DNA of 64,000 nt, from assembly GCF_000730165.1 (NCBI RefSeq), contig NZ_CP022110.1, forward strand, positions 1,371,501-1,435,500, given 5' to 3'. Source of the stretch: Nitrospirillum viridazoti CBAmc. Lineage in GTDB: Bacteria; Pseudomonadota; Alphaproteobacteria; Azospirillales; Azospirillaceae. The notes below the pieces were generated by a model. It saw only the letters and a program-made list of their open reading frames with translations. It did not search any database and was not told the origin of the DNA. The translations under genes and the position numbers were made by a program. Shown in pieces: positions 18,827 to 26,111 of the stretch (position 1 is the stretch's first letter; every line of letters begins with the position of its first letter).

Positions 18827-19591
18827 ATGCGGGGCGGTAACAGCCACCCCTTGCCGATCCTGGTCTTGCTGGCTTGTGCCGCCTGCGCCGGGCCGCCGGC
18901 GGGTGAGACGGCCGCCCCGCCAGTCAAAGTACCGTTGGTCACCTCTTCCTTGCCCACCGCCGACCTGACCCCTGATCCGGCCTTGGGCAAGGCCCTGCGC
19001 GAGGGACTGCTGGCGGTCCGGGCGGGGGACCCGCGCCGGGCGGTGAACGCCCACTTCAATCCGGTCATCAACATCTACGAAGCGCGCTACCGGGCTGTGC
19101 CGGGGCGGGTGTACTGTGCCCGCAGCATGGAAGAGGCTGCCCGCTACATGAAGGACGCCCTGCGGGCGCATCAACCGGCACGGGTGGTGGAGGCGGGACT
19201 GGTCCTGGCTTATGTCTACCGGGCCCGGGAACTGATGATACTGGATGATCCGGTGGCGGCGCAGGCCGGGCTGGAGCGGGCGCGCGTCCTCTCACCCGCC
19301 AACGCGGCCGTGCTGGTGCAACTAGGGGCCGCATACAAAGCGCAGAACAAGACACCGCAGGCGCTGGAAGCCTACCAGGCTGCGGTGGAGTCGATCGACC
19401 TGTCGCCATCGGAGACCAAGGCGAGGGAGACCATCGACGCCTTCTATGGCCTGGGCAGCACCTATGTCGCCCTTGGCCGGCTGGACGAGGCGGAGGCGAC
19501 CTACCGGCGCTGTCTCAAGGTGCTGCCCGGCAATGCCCTGGCAGAGATGGAGCTGAAAGAGGTTCAGCGCCAACGGACCCAAGGCCGCTGA
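18827..19591 (+). CDS. TPR lipoprotein, second of a tandem pair
   Basis: The protein of about 254 residues has a lipoprotein signal (VLLACAAC, lipobox LLAC) followed by a Pro-rich linker and the same TPR order as its upstream neighbour: IYEARYRAVPGRVYC, then ERARVLSPANAAVLVQLGAAY, then GSTYVALGRLDEAEATYRRCLKVLPGNALAEMEL. Either the TTG at 18821 (overlapping the upstream stop) or the ATG at 18827 may be the start. It is likely a duplicated, lipid-anchored partner of the upstream exported protein. Confidence 0.75.
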   Translation: MRGGNSHPLPILVLLACAACAGPPAGETAAPPVKVPLVTSSLPTADLTPDPALGKALREGLLAVRAGDPRRAVNAHFNPVINIYEARYRAVPGRVYCARSMEEAARYMKDALRAHQPARVVEAGLVLAYVYRARELMILDDPVAAQAGLERARVLSPANAAVLVQLGAAYKAQNKTPQALEAYQAAVESIDLSPSETKARETIDAFYGLGSTYVALGRLDEAEATYRRCLKVLPGNALAEMELKEVQRQRTQGR

Positions 19592-19697
19592 TCAGGTCTC
19601 TTCATCCCGGCCAATAAGACGCTCAAGGATTACTCGGATTTCTCAAGAGTCTGTCGCTGGCACAGTGGCGGCAACCGTCAAACCTGGGAGCCCGTCC

Positions 19698-20396
19698 ATG
19701 ACCCATTCCGCCGAACCCACCCTGACCCAGCTGTTCGCCGACCTGCACGCCCACCGGGTGGCGACCATGGATCCGGCCCAGCTGCAGATCAACATCGACC
19801 AGCGGCGTGAACTGGTGGAGGGGGCCGACCGCGCCGCCTTCGTCCGGCCGGGTGACCGGCTGGTGGGTGAGGTGCTGCAGGATGTGGAGGGCGGCACGCT
19901 GCACCTGGGCGCCCTGCTGGCGCGGGGGCCGGTGGTGCTGATCTTCTTCCGCTTCGCCACCTGTCCCGCCTGCAACATCGCGCTGCCCTATTACCAGCGC
20001 CATCTGGAACCGGGCCTGCGCGCCCTGGGCGCCCAGCTGGTGGCCGTCAGCCCGCAGGTGCCGGAGCGCCTGGTGGAGATCAAGCGCCGCCACGGCCTGA
20101 CCTTCACCGTGGCCAGCGACCGCGACAACGCCCTAGGACGCCGTCTGGGCATCGTCTTCACCGCCAACGCCGCCTCCCAGGTCAGCCAACTGGCCAAGGG
20201 CACCTCGCTGGGGGAGGTCACGGGCACCGGCACCTGGGACCTACCCATGCCGACGGTGGTGGTGCTGGGCCGCGACGGCGTGGTGCGCTACGCCGATGTC
20301 AGTCCCGACTGGCTGGTCAGGACCGAGCCGGGCCCGGTGCTGGATGCCGTGCGCGCTGTCGTGGTGGAAGAGGCGGCCCGCCGCGCGGCCGAATAG
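19698..20396 (+). CDS. peroxiredoxin-like (AhpC/TSA family) protein
   Basis: The 232-residue protein has a thioredoxin-like fold in which the redox strand reads VVLIFFRFATCPACN. The CxxC motif sits where AhpC/Prx-like 2 proteins carry their active Cys, after the phrase on GDR and before LPYYQRHLEPGLRALGAQLVAVSPQ, a standard AhpC-TSA signature. About 65 N-terminal helical residues precede the domain, as in cytosolic Prx-like proteins. There is no signal peptide. The ATG at 19698 follows GGGAG. It probably reduces peroxides or disulfides. It converges with the membrane gene at 20409. Confidence 0.82.
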   Translation: MTHSAEPTLTQLFADLHAHRVATMDPAQLQINIDQRRELVEGADRAAFVRPGDRLVGEVLQDVEGGTLHLGALLARGPVVLIFFRFATCPACNIALPYYQRHLEPGLRALGAQLVAVSPQVPERLVEIKRRHGLTFTVASDRDNALGRRLGIVFTANAASQVSQLAKGTSLGEVTGTGTWDLPMPTVVVLGRDGVVRYADVSPDWLVRTEPGPVLDAVRAVVVEEAARRAAE

Positions 20397-20408
20397 GAAG
20401 CTTTTCCG

Positions 20409-21017
20409 TCATCCTTGGGCCAGGCGCGCCCCGTCGCCGCGTGGTGACGGGCGCGGCAGATCTTCCACCGCCAGGCGTACGGTGGCGACGGTCAGCGGGG
20501 TCACGGCCAGGGTCAGCAGCACATAGACGCCGCCGATGGCCAGGATGTAGCCGGGCATGGTGCCCAGCTGCCGCATGCACCAGCCCACCAGGTCGCCCAG
20601 GGGGCCGGGGCCGTTCTCCGCCAGGCTCCAGTTGTTAGCGGCGGCGACCATACGCAGCACCACGAAGGCCTGAGCATAGGCGATGGCATGCAGGGGGGCG
20701 CGGTCCAACCATCGCCACGGGTTGACGTACAGCCGCAGGAAGGAGCGTCGCGGCCGGCGCAACCAGTGCGGTTCCACGTTGTGGGCGTGGGCGATGCCGA
20801 AGATATAGAGCGCGGTCAGGAAGACGGCGCCCAGGCCGGTGGCGATCCAGGAGCGCGCCAGGGCCAAGCCGTCCGGCGCTGCCAGGAAGCTGTTGCCCTC
20901 ATGCACGCCATAGGCGCGCAATGCCAACACCGTCGTCCAGATGTCGGCGCCGCTGGCCAGCAGATAGGCGAGCAGGTATTGCAGGGCGGATAAGGCCAGG
21001 CGGCTGCGTCGGGTCAT
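20409..21017 (-). CDS. DUF5658-like membrane protein, coupled to MerR regulator
   Basis: The 202-residue protein has about four membrane segments. The first carries ADIWTTVLALRAYGVHEGNSFLA, which fits the D..TT....G..E.N pattern of DUF5658-type proteins. The ATG (21015-21017) overlaps the MerR stop in an ATGA arrangement, so translation is coupled and the regulator likely controls this gene through its own promoter. Its function is unknown; the genetic link suggests export of, or resistance to, whatever the MerR protein senses. Confidence 0.65.
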   Translation of the reverse strand: MTRRSRLALSALQYLLAYLLASGADIWTTVLALRAYGVHEGNSFLAAPDGLALARSWIATGLGAVFLTALYIFGIAHAHNVEPHWLRRPRRSFLRLYVNPWRWLDRAPLHAIAYAQAFVVLRMVAAANNWSLAENGPGPLGDLVGWCMRQLGTMPGYILAIGGVYVLLTLAVTPLTVATVRLAVEDLPRPSPRGDGARLAQG

Positions 21018-21844
21018 GCTTTCTCTCCCGGCAAGGTCGTGGGTGGCGTGGTGGCCAACGCTTCGGTCAGGAAGGTGAAGGCGGCCGACAGGGGGGAGGC
21101 GGTCTGGAAGTCCTGGGCCAGTTGCCGCATGTCGGTCCCGAAGGTGGCGGACAGCGCCTCGCCGTTGGCTTCCCCCACCAGCGCAACGATCTCCCGCCAC
21201 TCCCGCACCAGATCCCGCACAGCCGGCGACGCGGCGGTGTGCTTGGCCTGGCGCAGGCGCTCGGCGGTGGTCAGCGCCTGGGAGATGCGGTGGCGCAAGG
21301 TGGGCAGATCCACGCCCGTGCCCTTCAGCCGTTCCGCCATCGACAGGCGCAGGCGGGCGATCTCCGGCTCCAGGCCCCGGCTCTCCACCAACTCGATCAG
21401 CAGGCGGCGCACGTCGTCGGTGGTCAGCGTCTGGGGGGCGGTGGCCTGGCGGGCCAGGTTGATCAGTTCATCCACCGACAGGGGCTCGCCTGCGGCCAGG
21501 CGCTGGCGGGCGTGCGTCACGGCGTCCAAGCGCTGGCGCAGGGCCGCGATCTGGTTCTCCAGATGGCGGCTTTGCAGGCCCAGGGTCTGGATCAGGTCGG
21601 CGCCGTCGCCGGCCAGCACCTCGCCGATCTGGCGTAGCGACAGGCCCAAGCCCTTCAGCGCCAGGATTTGGTGCAGCCGTGCCAAGTCCTCACGGGTATA
21701 GCGGCGCCAGCCGCCGGCGCGCCGCTCGGGCGTCAGCAGGCCGGCGCGTTCATAGACGCGCAACGCCTTGGGCGTGACGCCCAGTTTGGCGGCGACGTCG
21801 CCGGGGCCGAGGCCGGCGGTGGCGGGGGGCTTTCTCTGTTCCAT
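21014..21844 (-). CDS. MerR-family transcriptional regulator
   Basis: The 276-residue protein has an N-terminal MerR winged helix (LGPGDVAAKLGVTPKALRVYERAGLL, then RRYTREDLARLHQILALKGLGLSLRQIGEVL), a dimerisation helix, and a C-terminal helical domain of about 150 residues lacking the Cys of metal sensors. It therefore probably senses an organic ligand or protein conformation. The promoter immediately upstream has the 19-base spacer and central palindrome expected of a MerR-activated promoter. Predicted transcription starts at or next to the ATG, implying a leaderless message and autoregulation. Confidence 0.9.
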   Translation of the reverse strand: MEQRKPPATAGLGPGDVAAKLGVTPKALRVYERAGLLTPERRAGGWRRYTREDLARLHQILALKGLGLSLRQIGEVLAGDGADLIQTLGLQSRHLENQIAALRQRLDAVTHARQRLAAGEPLSVDELINLARQATAPQTLTTDDVRRLLIELVESRGLEPEIARLRLSMAERLKGTGVDLPTLRHRISQALTTAERLRQAKHTAASPAVRDLVREWREIVALVGEANGEALSATFGTDMRQLAQDFQTASPLSAAFTFLTEALATTPPTTLPGEKA

Positions 21845-21850
21845 AAGGCC

Positions 21851-21881
21851 AGCGTAGAACCGGACCCAAGGTCCGGTGCAA
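21851..21881 (-). promoter_or_regulatory. MerR-type promoter with 19-bp spacer and palindromic operator
   Basis: On the minus strand, TTGCAC (21876-21881) and TACGCT (21851-21856) are separated by 19 bases (21857-21875). The spacer region contains the perfect palindrome ACCGGACC-CAA-GGTCCGGT (21859-21877 on the plus strand). Overlong spacers with an inverted repeat between the two hexamers are the hallmark of promoters that MerR proteins untwist. The start point falls about at 21844, the first base of the merR ATG. Confidence 0.75.
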
Positions 21882-21970
21882 GCGCCTCTTGGTATCTTCC
21901 CGCACGATCCCTGAACCGTCCCCGCATGGGCCGTCTGCGGGCGTGTGCGGTTTGAGGTCTGCGGTTTCCG

Positions 21971-22022
21971 TTGACTTCGGTTCCGCGCTGCTTATAGTGC
22001 CGGCCTTCCCTTCCCGGGAAGG
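21971..22022 (+). promoter_or_regulatory. rpsD promoter and leader hairpin
   Basis: TTGACT (21971-21976) and TATAGT (21993-21998), 16 bases apart, form a good housekeeping promoter pointing to rpsD. The resulting leader is about 140 bases and starts near a perfect 14-base palindrome, CCTTCCCGGGAAGG (22009-22022). The rest of the leader up to 22145 holds no gene. S4 autoregulates its own synthesis in some bacteria, so the leader could be a target, but no known S4 motif is recognised. Confidence 0.6.
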
Positions 22023-22145
22023 TGGGTCCGGGGGATCTCTCCCCCTGTCCCCGTCCATGGGTTCCAATCCGGATTGTTGCCGGAAAGGGGCGCCGTGGAA
22101 CTACCGGGACAACAAGCCGCGACAGCGGCACTCTGGAGCTTAGAG

Positions 22146-22760
22146 ATGAGCAAGCGTTTAGAGTCCAAGTACAAGATTGACCGCCGCCTTGGCGTCAACC
22201 TGTGGGGCCGTGCCAAGAGCCCGGTCAACCGCCGCGAATACGGCCCCGGCCAGCACGGCCAGCGCCGCAAGAAGCCGTCCGACTTCGGCCTGCAGCTGAT
22301 GGCCAAGCAGAAGCTGAAGGGCTACTACGCCAACATCGGCGAGCGCCAGTTCCGCCGCATCTACCAGGAAGCCGTCCGTCGCCGTGGCGACACTGGCGAG
22401 AACCTGATCCAGCTGCTGGAGCGTCGCCTGGACGCCGTGGTCTACCGCATGAAGTTCGCGCCGACGCCGTTCGCGTCGCGCCAGATCATCAACCACGGCC
22501 ACATCCTGGTGAACGGCAAGCGCCTGAACATCGCCTCCTACCGCGTGAAGGACGGCGACGTCATCGAGGTCCGTCAGAAGGCCAAGCAGTTCGCCATCAT
22601 CCTGGAGGCCGTCGCCTCGGGTGAGCGCGACATTCCCGAGTACGTGCAGGTCGACACCGGCGCGCTGAAGGGCACCTTCGTCCGCGCCCCGAACCTGGCC
22701 GACGTGCCGTACCCGGTGACCATGGAACCGAACCTGGTGGTCGAGTACTACTCGCGCTAA
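22146..22760 (+). CDS. rpsD: 30S ribosomal protein S4
   Basis: The 204-residue primary 16S rRNA-binding protein is nearly full family length. It opens [26 protein letters not shown] and contains the S4 RNA-binding domain around [37 protein letters not shown] and KDGDVIEVR. The start at 22146 has GGAGCTTAGAG upstream. It is monocistronic, as in many alphaproteobacteria, with its own promoter at 21971 and terminator at 22791. The terminator T-tract is directly abutted by an ISL3 element. Confidence 0.98.
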   Translation: MSKRLESKYKIDRRLGVNLWGRAKSPVNRREYGPGQHGQRRKKPSDFGLQLMAKQKLKGYYANIGERQFRRIYQEAVRRRGDTGENLIQLLERRLDAVVYRMKFAPTPFASRQIINHGHILVNGKRLNIASYRVKDGDVIEVRQKAKQFAIILEAVASGERDIPEYVQVDTGALKGTFVRAPNLADVPYPVTMEPNLVVEYYSR

Positions 22761-22790
22761 TCCAGGGTCCTCCGGGAACCGACAAGATCA

Positions 22791-22823
22791 GGCCGCGCCC
22801 CTCGGGACGCGGCCTTTTCTTTT
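22791..22823 (+). terminator. rpsD intrinsic terminator
   Basis: GGCCGCG (22791-22797) pairs with CGCGGCC (22808-22814) across a 10-base loop and is followed by TTTTCTTTT (22815-22823). The last eight bases of the tract are the target duplicated by the ISL3 insertion, so the element begins exactly where the terminator ends and the terminator stays functional. Confidence 0.85.
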
Positions 22824-22836
22824 GGTTCATCGCGGA
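22816..22836. repeat. ISL3 left end: target duplication plus terminal inverted repeat
   Basis: The target copy TTTCTTTT (22816-22823) is part of the rpsD terminator tail. The 13-base inverted repeat follows (22824-22836) and contains the transposase stop codon (minus strand TGA at 22827-22829). Confidence 0.9.
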
Positions 22837-23414
22837 ACCCCGGGGAATGCGGCTCTGATTTTGAGGAAGAAGTAGGCGTCATCGCGATAGCCGTAGGCCA
22901 TGCGCTTGATGACCTTGATGCGATTGTTGATGCCTTCGAGGATGCTGGTGTTGAGTGGCCATGCGGCGCTGGCGACGATGCCTTGGAGGTAGACGGCCAA
23001 TTTTCCGGCGAAGCGGACCAGCGGGTCGATGCCACTGGCAATGGCCTTGTCGAACCAGGCCTGCCAAGCGGTGCGGGCGGCCTGGGTAGAAGGCTGGCGC
23101 CATAGCTGCTTGAGTTCATCTTTCATGACATAGACGGTCATGAGCGCCTGATTGGCAGCGAGCAGTTCATCCAGATGCACGCCGTCCTGGACGCGTTTCA
23201 GGTTTTCCCGGTTGCGCAGCAGCAGCCACCGGGCAGTCTTGATCACCTTGCGGGCTTTCTTGTCGTCGCGCAGCCGGTTGGCTTCGTCGACCCGGACGCG
23301 GTCGATGACGTCATGGCCGTATTTGGCGACGACGTGGAACAGATCGTAGACGATCTCGGCTTGTGGACAACGCGCACGCACCTCATTGGCGTAGGCGGCG
23401 TTCATGTCCATGGC
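22827..23414 (-). pseudogene. ISL3 transposase, C-terminal fragment
   Basis: These 195 codons carry the back half of an ISL3-type DDE transposase (YDLFHVVAKYGHDVIDRVRV, then NTSILEGINNRIKVIKRMAYGYRDDAYF), including the region with the last catalytic Glu. The fragment is cut at its N-terminal side by the IS256 element. Joining it with the fragment at 24745-25380 after removing the element and one 8-base target copy restores a continuous frame through IKAVAMDMN, giving about 407 residues. Confidence 0.9.
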
Positions 23415-23455
23415 CACGGCCTGGGACTATCAGGAATTTCGTGCTCGGCGGGGTC
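23415..23455. repeat. IS256-family left end with target duplication
   Basis: Target copy CACGGCCT (23415-23422) is followed by the 33-base inverted repeat (23423-23455), which is identical in complement to the right repeat. Confidence 0.93.
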
Positions 23456-24744
23456 GGTTTCACGATCAGGCGCTCATCGCCTTCGAGAACCGCTCGCCGA
23501 ACATGACGGCCATCTGGGCCTTCGCCGCCGTCCATTCACGCGGCGGCATTTTCCAATCTTTCTCCGCGCGGTTCAAGACCAGGAACAGGAGCTTCAGGGC
23601 CGCCTCGTCATTGGGGAAGTGCCCTCTGGCGCGGACCGCCCGGCGCAGCTTGGAATTCAGTGCCTCGATGGCATTGGTAGTGTAAAGGATCCGCCGGACC
23701 TCGCGCGGGAACGCGAAGAACGGAATGACCTCTTGCCACGCCCGGCGCCAGGCCTTGCCGATGGCCGCGTGTTTCTCGCCCCAGGGCCCGACCTCGAAGG
23801 CGGTCAACGCGGCCTCGGCCGCCTTGTCATCGACGGCGTCGTAAATTGTCTTCAGGGCACCGGCGACGGCCTTGCGATCTTTCCAGGAGGCGAACTCCAT
23901 GCTGTGGCGGAGCAGATGCACAATGCAGGTCTGCACGATGGTCTCGGGATAGGCTGCGGCGATCGCCTCGGGGAAGCCCTTCAGGCCATCGACCACGGCC
24001 AGCAGAATGTCTTCAACGCCCCGGTTCTTCAGTTCATTCAGGACGCGTAGCCAGAACTTGGCGCCTTCGTTCTGCTCGATCCAAAGGCCCAGGACCTCCT
24101 TGGTGCCGTCGGCCCGCACGCCGATGGCAACGTGGATGGCCTTGTTGCGCACCAAGCTCTCATCCCGGATCTTCACCCGGATAGCATCCAGGAACACCAG
24201 CGGGTAGATCGCCTCCAGCGGCCGGTTCTGCCAGGCCGTTACTTCCTCGATCACCGCGTCCGTCACCGTCGAGATCAGGTCCGCCGACACCTCAATGCCG
24301 TAGAGTTCCCGCAGGTGCCCCACGATCTCCCGCGTCGACATGCCCCGCGCGTACATCGAGATGATCTTCTCGTCAAAGCCCGGAAAGCGCCGTTGGTACT
24401 TGCCGATCAATTGCGGATCGAATGTCGCTGTCCGGTCCCGGGGTATGGCCAGCTCAACCGAGCCACCATCCGTCAGCACCGTCTTTCGGCCATAGCCGTT
24501 GCGCCGGTTGCCGCCATCATCATCCGCAAGATGATGATCCAGTTCCGCTTTCAAGGCGCGTTCCGTCAGCGCCTTCTTCAACTGATCAAGGAGGCCGTTC
24601 TGGTCAAACGCCGTCTTGGCATCCGCCCCGGCAAGCAACTGGTCTAGGATCGCGTCAGGGATAACTGGCTCTTTGCGTCGGGCCATGGTGGGTCTCCTTC
24701 TTCCTCACTATGACCCCGCCGAGCACGAAATTCCTGATAGTCCC
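23423..24744 (-). mobile_element. IS256-family insertion sequence (1,322 bp)
   Basis: The element is bounded by perfect 33-base inverted repeats beginning GGGACTATCAGG (23423-23455 and complement 24712-24744) and flanked by the 8-base duplication CACGGCCT (23415-23422 and 24745-24752). It contains a single intact Mutator-type transposase gene. The insertion is inside the ISL3 transposase, making a nested pair. Perfect ends, an intact gene and perfect target copies indicate a recent, possibly still active insertion. Confidence 0.95.
23466..24686 (-). CDS. IS256-family (Mutator-type) transposase
   Basis: The 406-residue protein is of normal family length. It starts MARRKEPVIPDAILDQLLAG and shows the Mutator-type hallmarks: NGYGRKTV near the DNA-binding part, FPGFDEKIISMYARGMSTREI, the DDE core with LDAIRVKIR (first Asp) and VVDGLKGFPEAI (second Asp), the CIVHLLRHS C..H motif, and the last acidic residue in YTTNAIEALNSKLRR. 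The frame is intact from ATG to stop within the inverted repeats, so the enzyme should be functional. Confidence 0.95.
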   Translation of the reverse strand: MARRKEPVIPDAILDQLLAGADAKTAFDQNGLLDQLKKALTERALKAELDHHLADDDGGNRRNGYGRKTVLTDGGSVELAIPRDRTATFDPQLIGKYQRRFPGFDEKIISMYARGMSTREIVGHLRELYGIEVSADLISTVTDAVIEEVTAWQNRPLEAIYPLVFLDAIRVKIRDESLVRNKAIHVAIGVRADGTKEVLGLWIEQNEGAKFWLRVLNELKNRGVEDILLAVVDGLKGFPEAIAAAYPETIVQTCIVHLLRHSMEFASWKDRKAVAGALKTIYDAVDDKAAEAALTAFEVGPWGEKHAAIGKAWRRAWQEVIPFFAFPREVRRILYTTNAIEALNSKLRRAVRARGHFPNDEAALKLLFLVLNRAEKDWKMPPREWTAAKAQMAVMFGERFSKAMSA

Positions 24745-24752
24745 CACGGCCT
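24712..24752. repeat. IS256-family right end with target duplication
   Basis: The 33-base inverted repeat (24712-24744) is followed by target copy CACGGCCT (24745-24752). Confidence 0.93.
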
Positions 24753-25380
24753 TGATGCGGCGGCAGCCTTCCTCCCCCAACAGGTCGAAGAAGGGACGGA
24801 TGCCTTCGCGCGAACGCTCGCGGCCAACCCATAACACCCGCCGGGTGTGGGGCTCGATTACCACCGTGGCATAGCGGTGGCCGCGCTGGATGGCGAACTC
24901 ATCCATCGCCAACACGCTGATCCCGCTGAGGTCTACCGGATCGAGGGATCGTTGCAACGCACGTTTGTCGATCTCCTTGACCGTGTGCCAGTCCAGCCCG
25001 AAGAACGCGGCCACCTGCTTCACCGGAAGGGCACGGCAGAGGCGGACCACGCTCTCCGCCAAACGCCGTGTCACCCGGGCATGGCGCTCCAGCCAATCCA
25101 GTCGTTCCAGCCGAGGGCCGCACTGCCCGCACAGAACACGCCGGCGCGGCACCGATATCCACGTCGCCGCATCCAGGATCGGAAGGTCCCGGACAACTCG
25201 CATCTCAATGTCGTGAACACGCTCGCTCGCCTGGCCACAACCGTCGCAGATCATCGGCGAACAGGACGGTCGGCCAAGATATATCCAAACCGCCGGCTGC
25301 TCACCCGCGCGGCGTTCCACTGTCTCAATCCGGTAGCCTTCCCACCCAACGAGACATGACGTAGCTTCTCTATCGGGCAA
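24745..25380 (-). pseudogene. ISL3 transposase, N-terminal fragment
   Basis: These 212 codons hold the front of the ISL3 transposase: a zinc-finger-like CDGCGQ...CGQCG pair, a helix-turn-helix region (ALPVKQVAAFFGLDWHTVKEID), and the first catalytic Asp in VLAMDEFAI. The likely start is TTG at 25380; no in-frame ATG precedes the conserved part. The fragment ends where the IS256 element inserted; reading through gives only a short unrelated tail. Confidence 0.88.
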
Positions 25381-25460
25381 CGGCGCACCCCCTGGCAGTC
25401 TGTGATGTTTGGCGACTACCAGTCTGTCAGAACGCGCCGTTGTCCGCCTCTACCCGCTAA

Positions 25461-25481
25461 TCCGCGATGAACCTTTCTTTT
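25461..25481. repeat. ISL3 right end: terminal inverted repeat plus target duplication
   Basis: The complement of the left 13-base repeat (25461-25473) is followed by the second target copy TTTCTTTT (25474-25481). GC-rich chromosomal sequence belonging to the cytochrome b561 downstream region resumes after it. Confidence 0.9.
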
Positions 25482-25511
25482 GGCGCGGCCCGGGTGGCGC
25501 GGCCCGGGCCT

Positions 25512-26066
25512 TCAGCTCCGGTGGCGGAGGCGGGGCGTCATGCGATCCATGATCCGGTCGCGCCACAGGAAGACGTGGACGGCTACGGCGGCCAAGTGCG
25601 CCCCCACCACGATCAGCAGCACGGTCACCAGGGTTTCATGCACTTCGCCCAAGGCCCGGCCGACGGTGGAGCCCGTGGCCACCAGCGCCGGCAGGTCCAG
25701 GATGCCGAACAGGGTCACGGGCCAGCCGCGCCGCGACGCGTCGGCCCATCCGGTCAGCACCAGGGCGAAGACCAGCAGGTACAGCAGGCCGTGCACGGCC
25801 GCCGCCGCCTTGTGCTGCCAGGCCGGCAGGCTGGGATCGGCCGGCGGCTGGGGCGTCAGCACCCGCCAGGCCAGGCGCAGGGCCATGATCGCGCCGATGG
25901 CCACGCCGAACGACAGGTGCAGGTTGACCAAGCCTTCCGGCGGCATGCCGCGGCGCAGCTCCGGCATGGTCCAGCCCAACGCGTATTGCACCACCAGCAG
26001 GGCCACCACCAGCCAGTGGAACCCCTTCATGGCGCCGCCGTACTCGGCCAAGGGTGAGCGATCCAT
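25512..26066 (-). CDS. cytochrome b561
   Basis: The 184-residue protein has four membrane helices and the His pattern of bacterial cytochrome b561: KGFHW in helix 1, NLHLSFG in helix 2, AVHGLLY in helix 3 and GAHLAAV in helix 4, which would bind two b haems. It probably passes electrons between quinol and a periplasmic or membrane acceptor. GGAAGGAG lies well placed before the ATG at 26066. It follows the P-type ATPase by 45 bases and is likely in its operon under the FNR-type box at 28707. Confidence 0.9.
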   Translation of the reverse strand: MDRSPLAEYGGAMKGFHWLVVALLVVQYALGWTMPELRRGMPPEGLVNLHLSFGVAIGAIMALRLAWRVLTPQPPADPSLPAWQHKAAAAVHGLLYLLVFALVLTGWADASRRGWPVTLFGILDLPALVATGSTVGRALGEVHETLVTVLLIVVGAHLAAVAVHVFLWRDRIMDRMTPRLRHRS

Positions 26067-26111
26067 TTGTTTACTCCTTCCAAATCAACGGCCCCAGGTC
26101 GATGGCCCAGG

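Larger units (their letters stand above)
22824..25473 (-). mobile_element. ISL3-family insertion sequence, interrupted by IS256-family element
   Basis: The outer element is bounded by 13-base perfect inverted repeats, GGTTCATCGCGGA (22824-22836) and its complement (25461-25473), and flanked by the 8-base duplication TTTCTTTT. Without the nested insertion and its extra target copy it would be about 1,320 bases, normal for ISL3. It carries one transposase gene on the minus strand, now split into two parts. The perfect duplication shows that no rearrangement has occurred at its ends since insertion. Confidence 0.92.
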
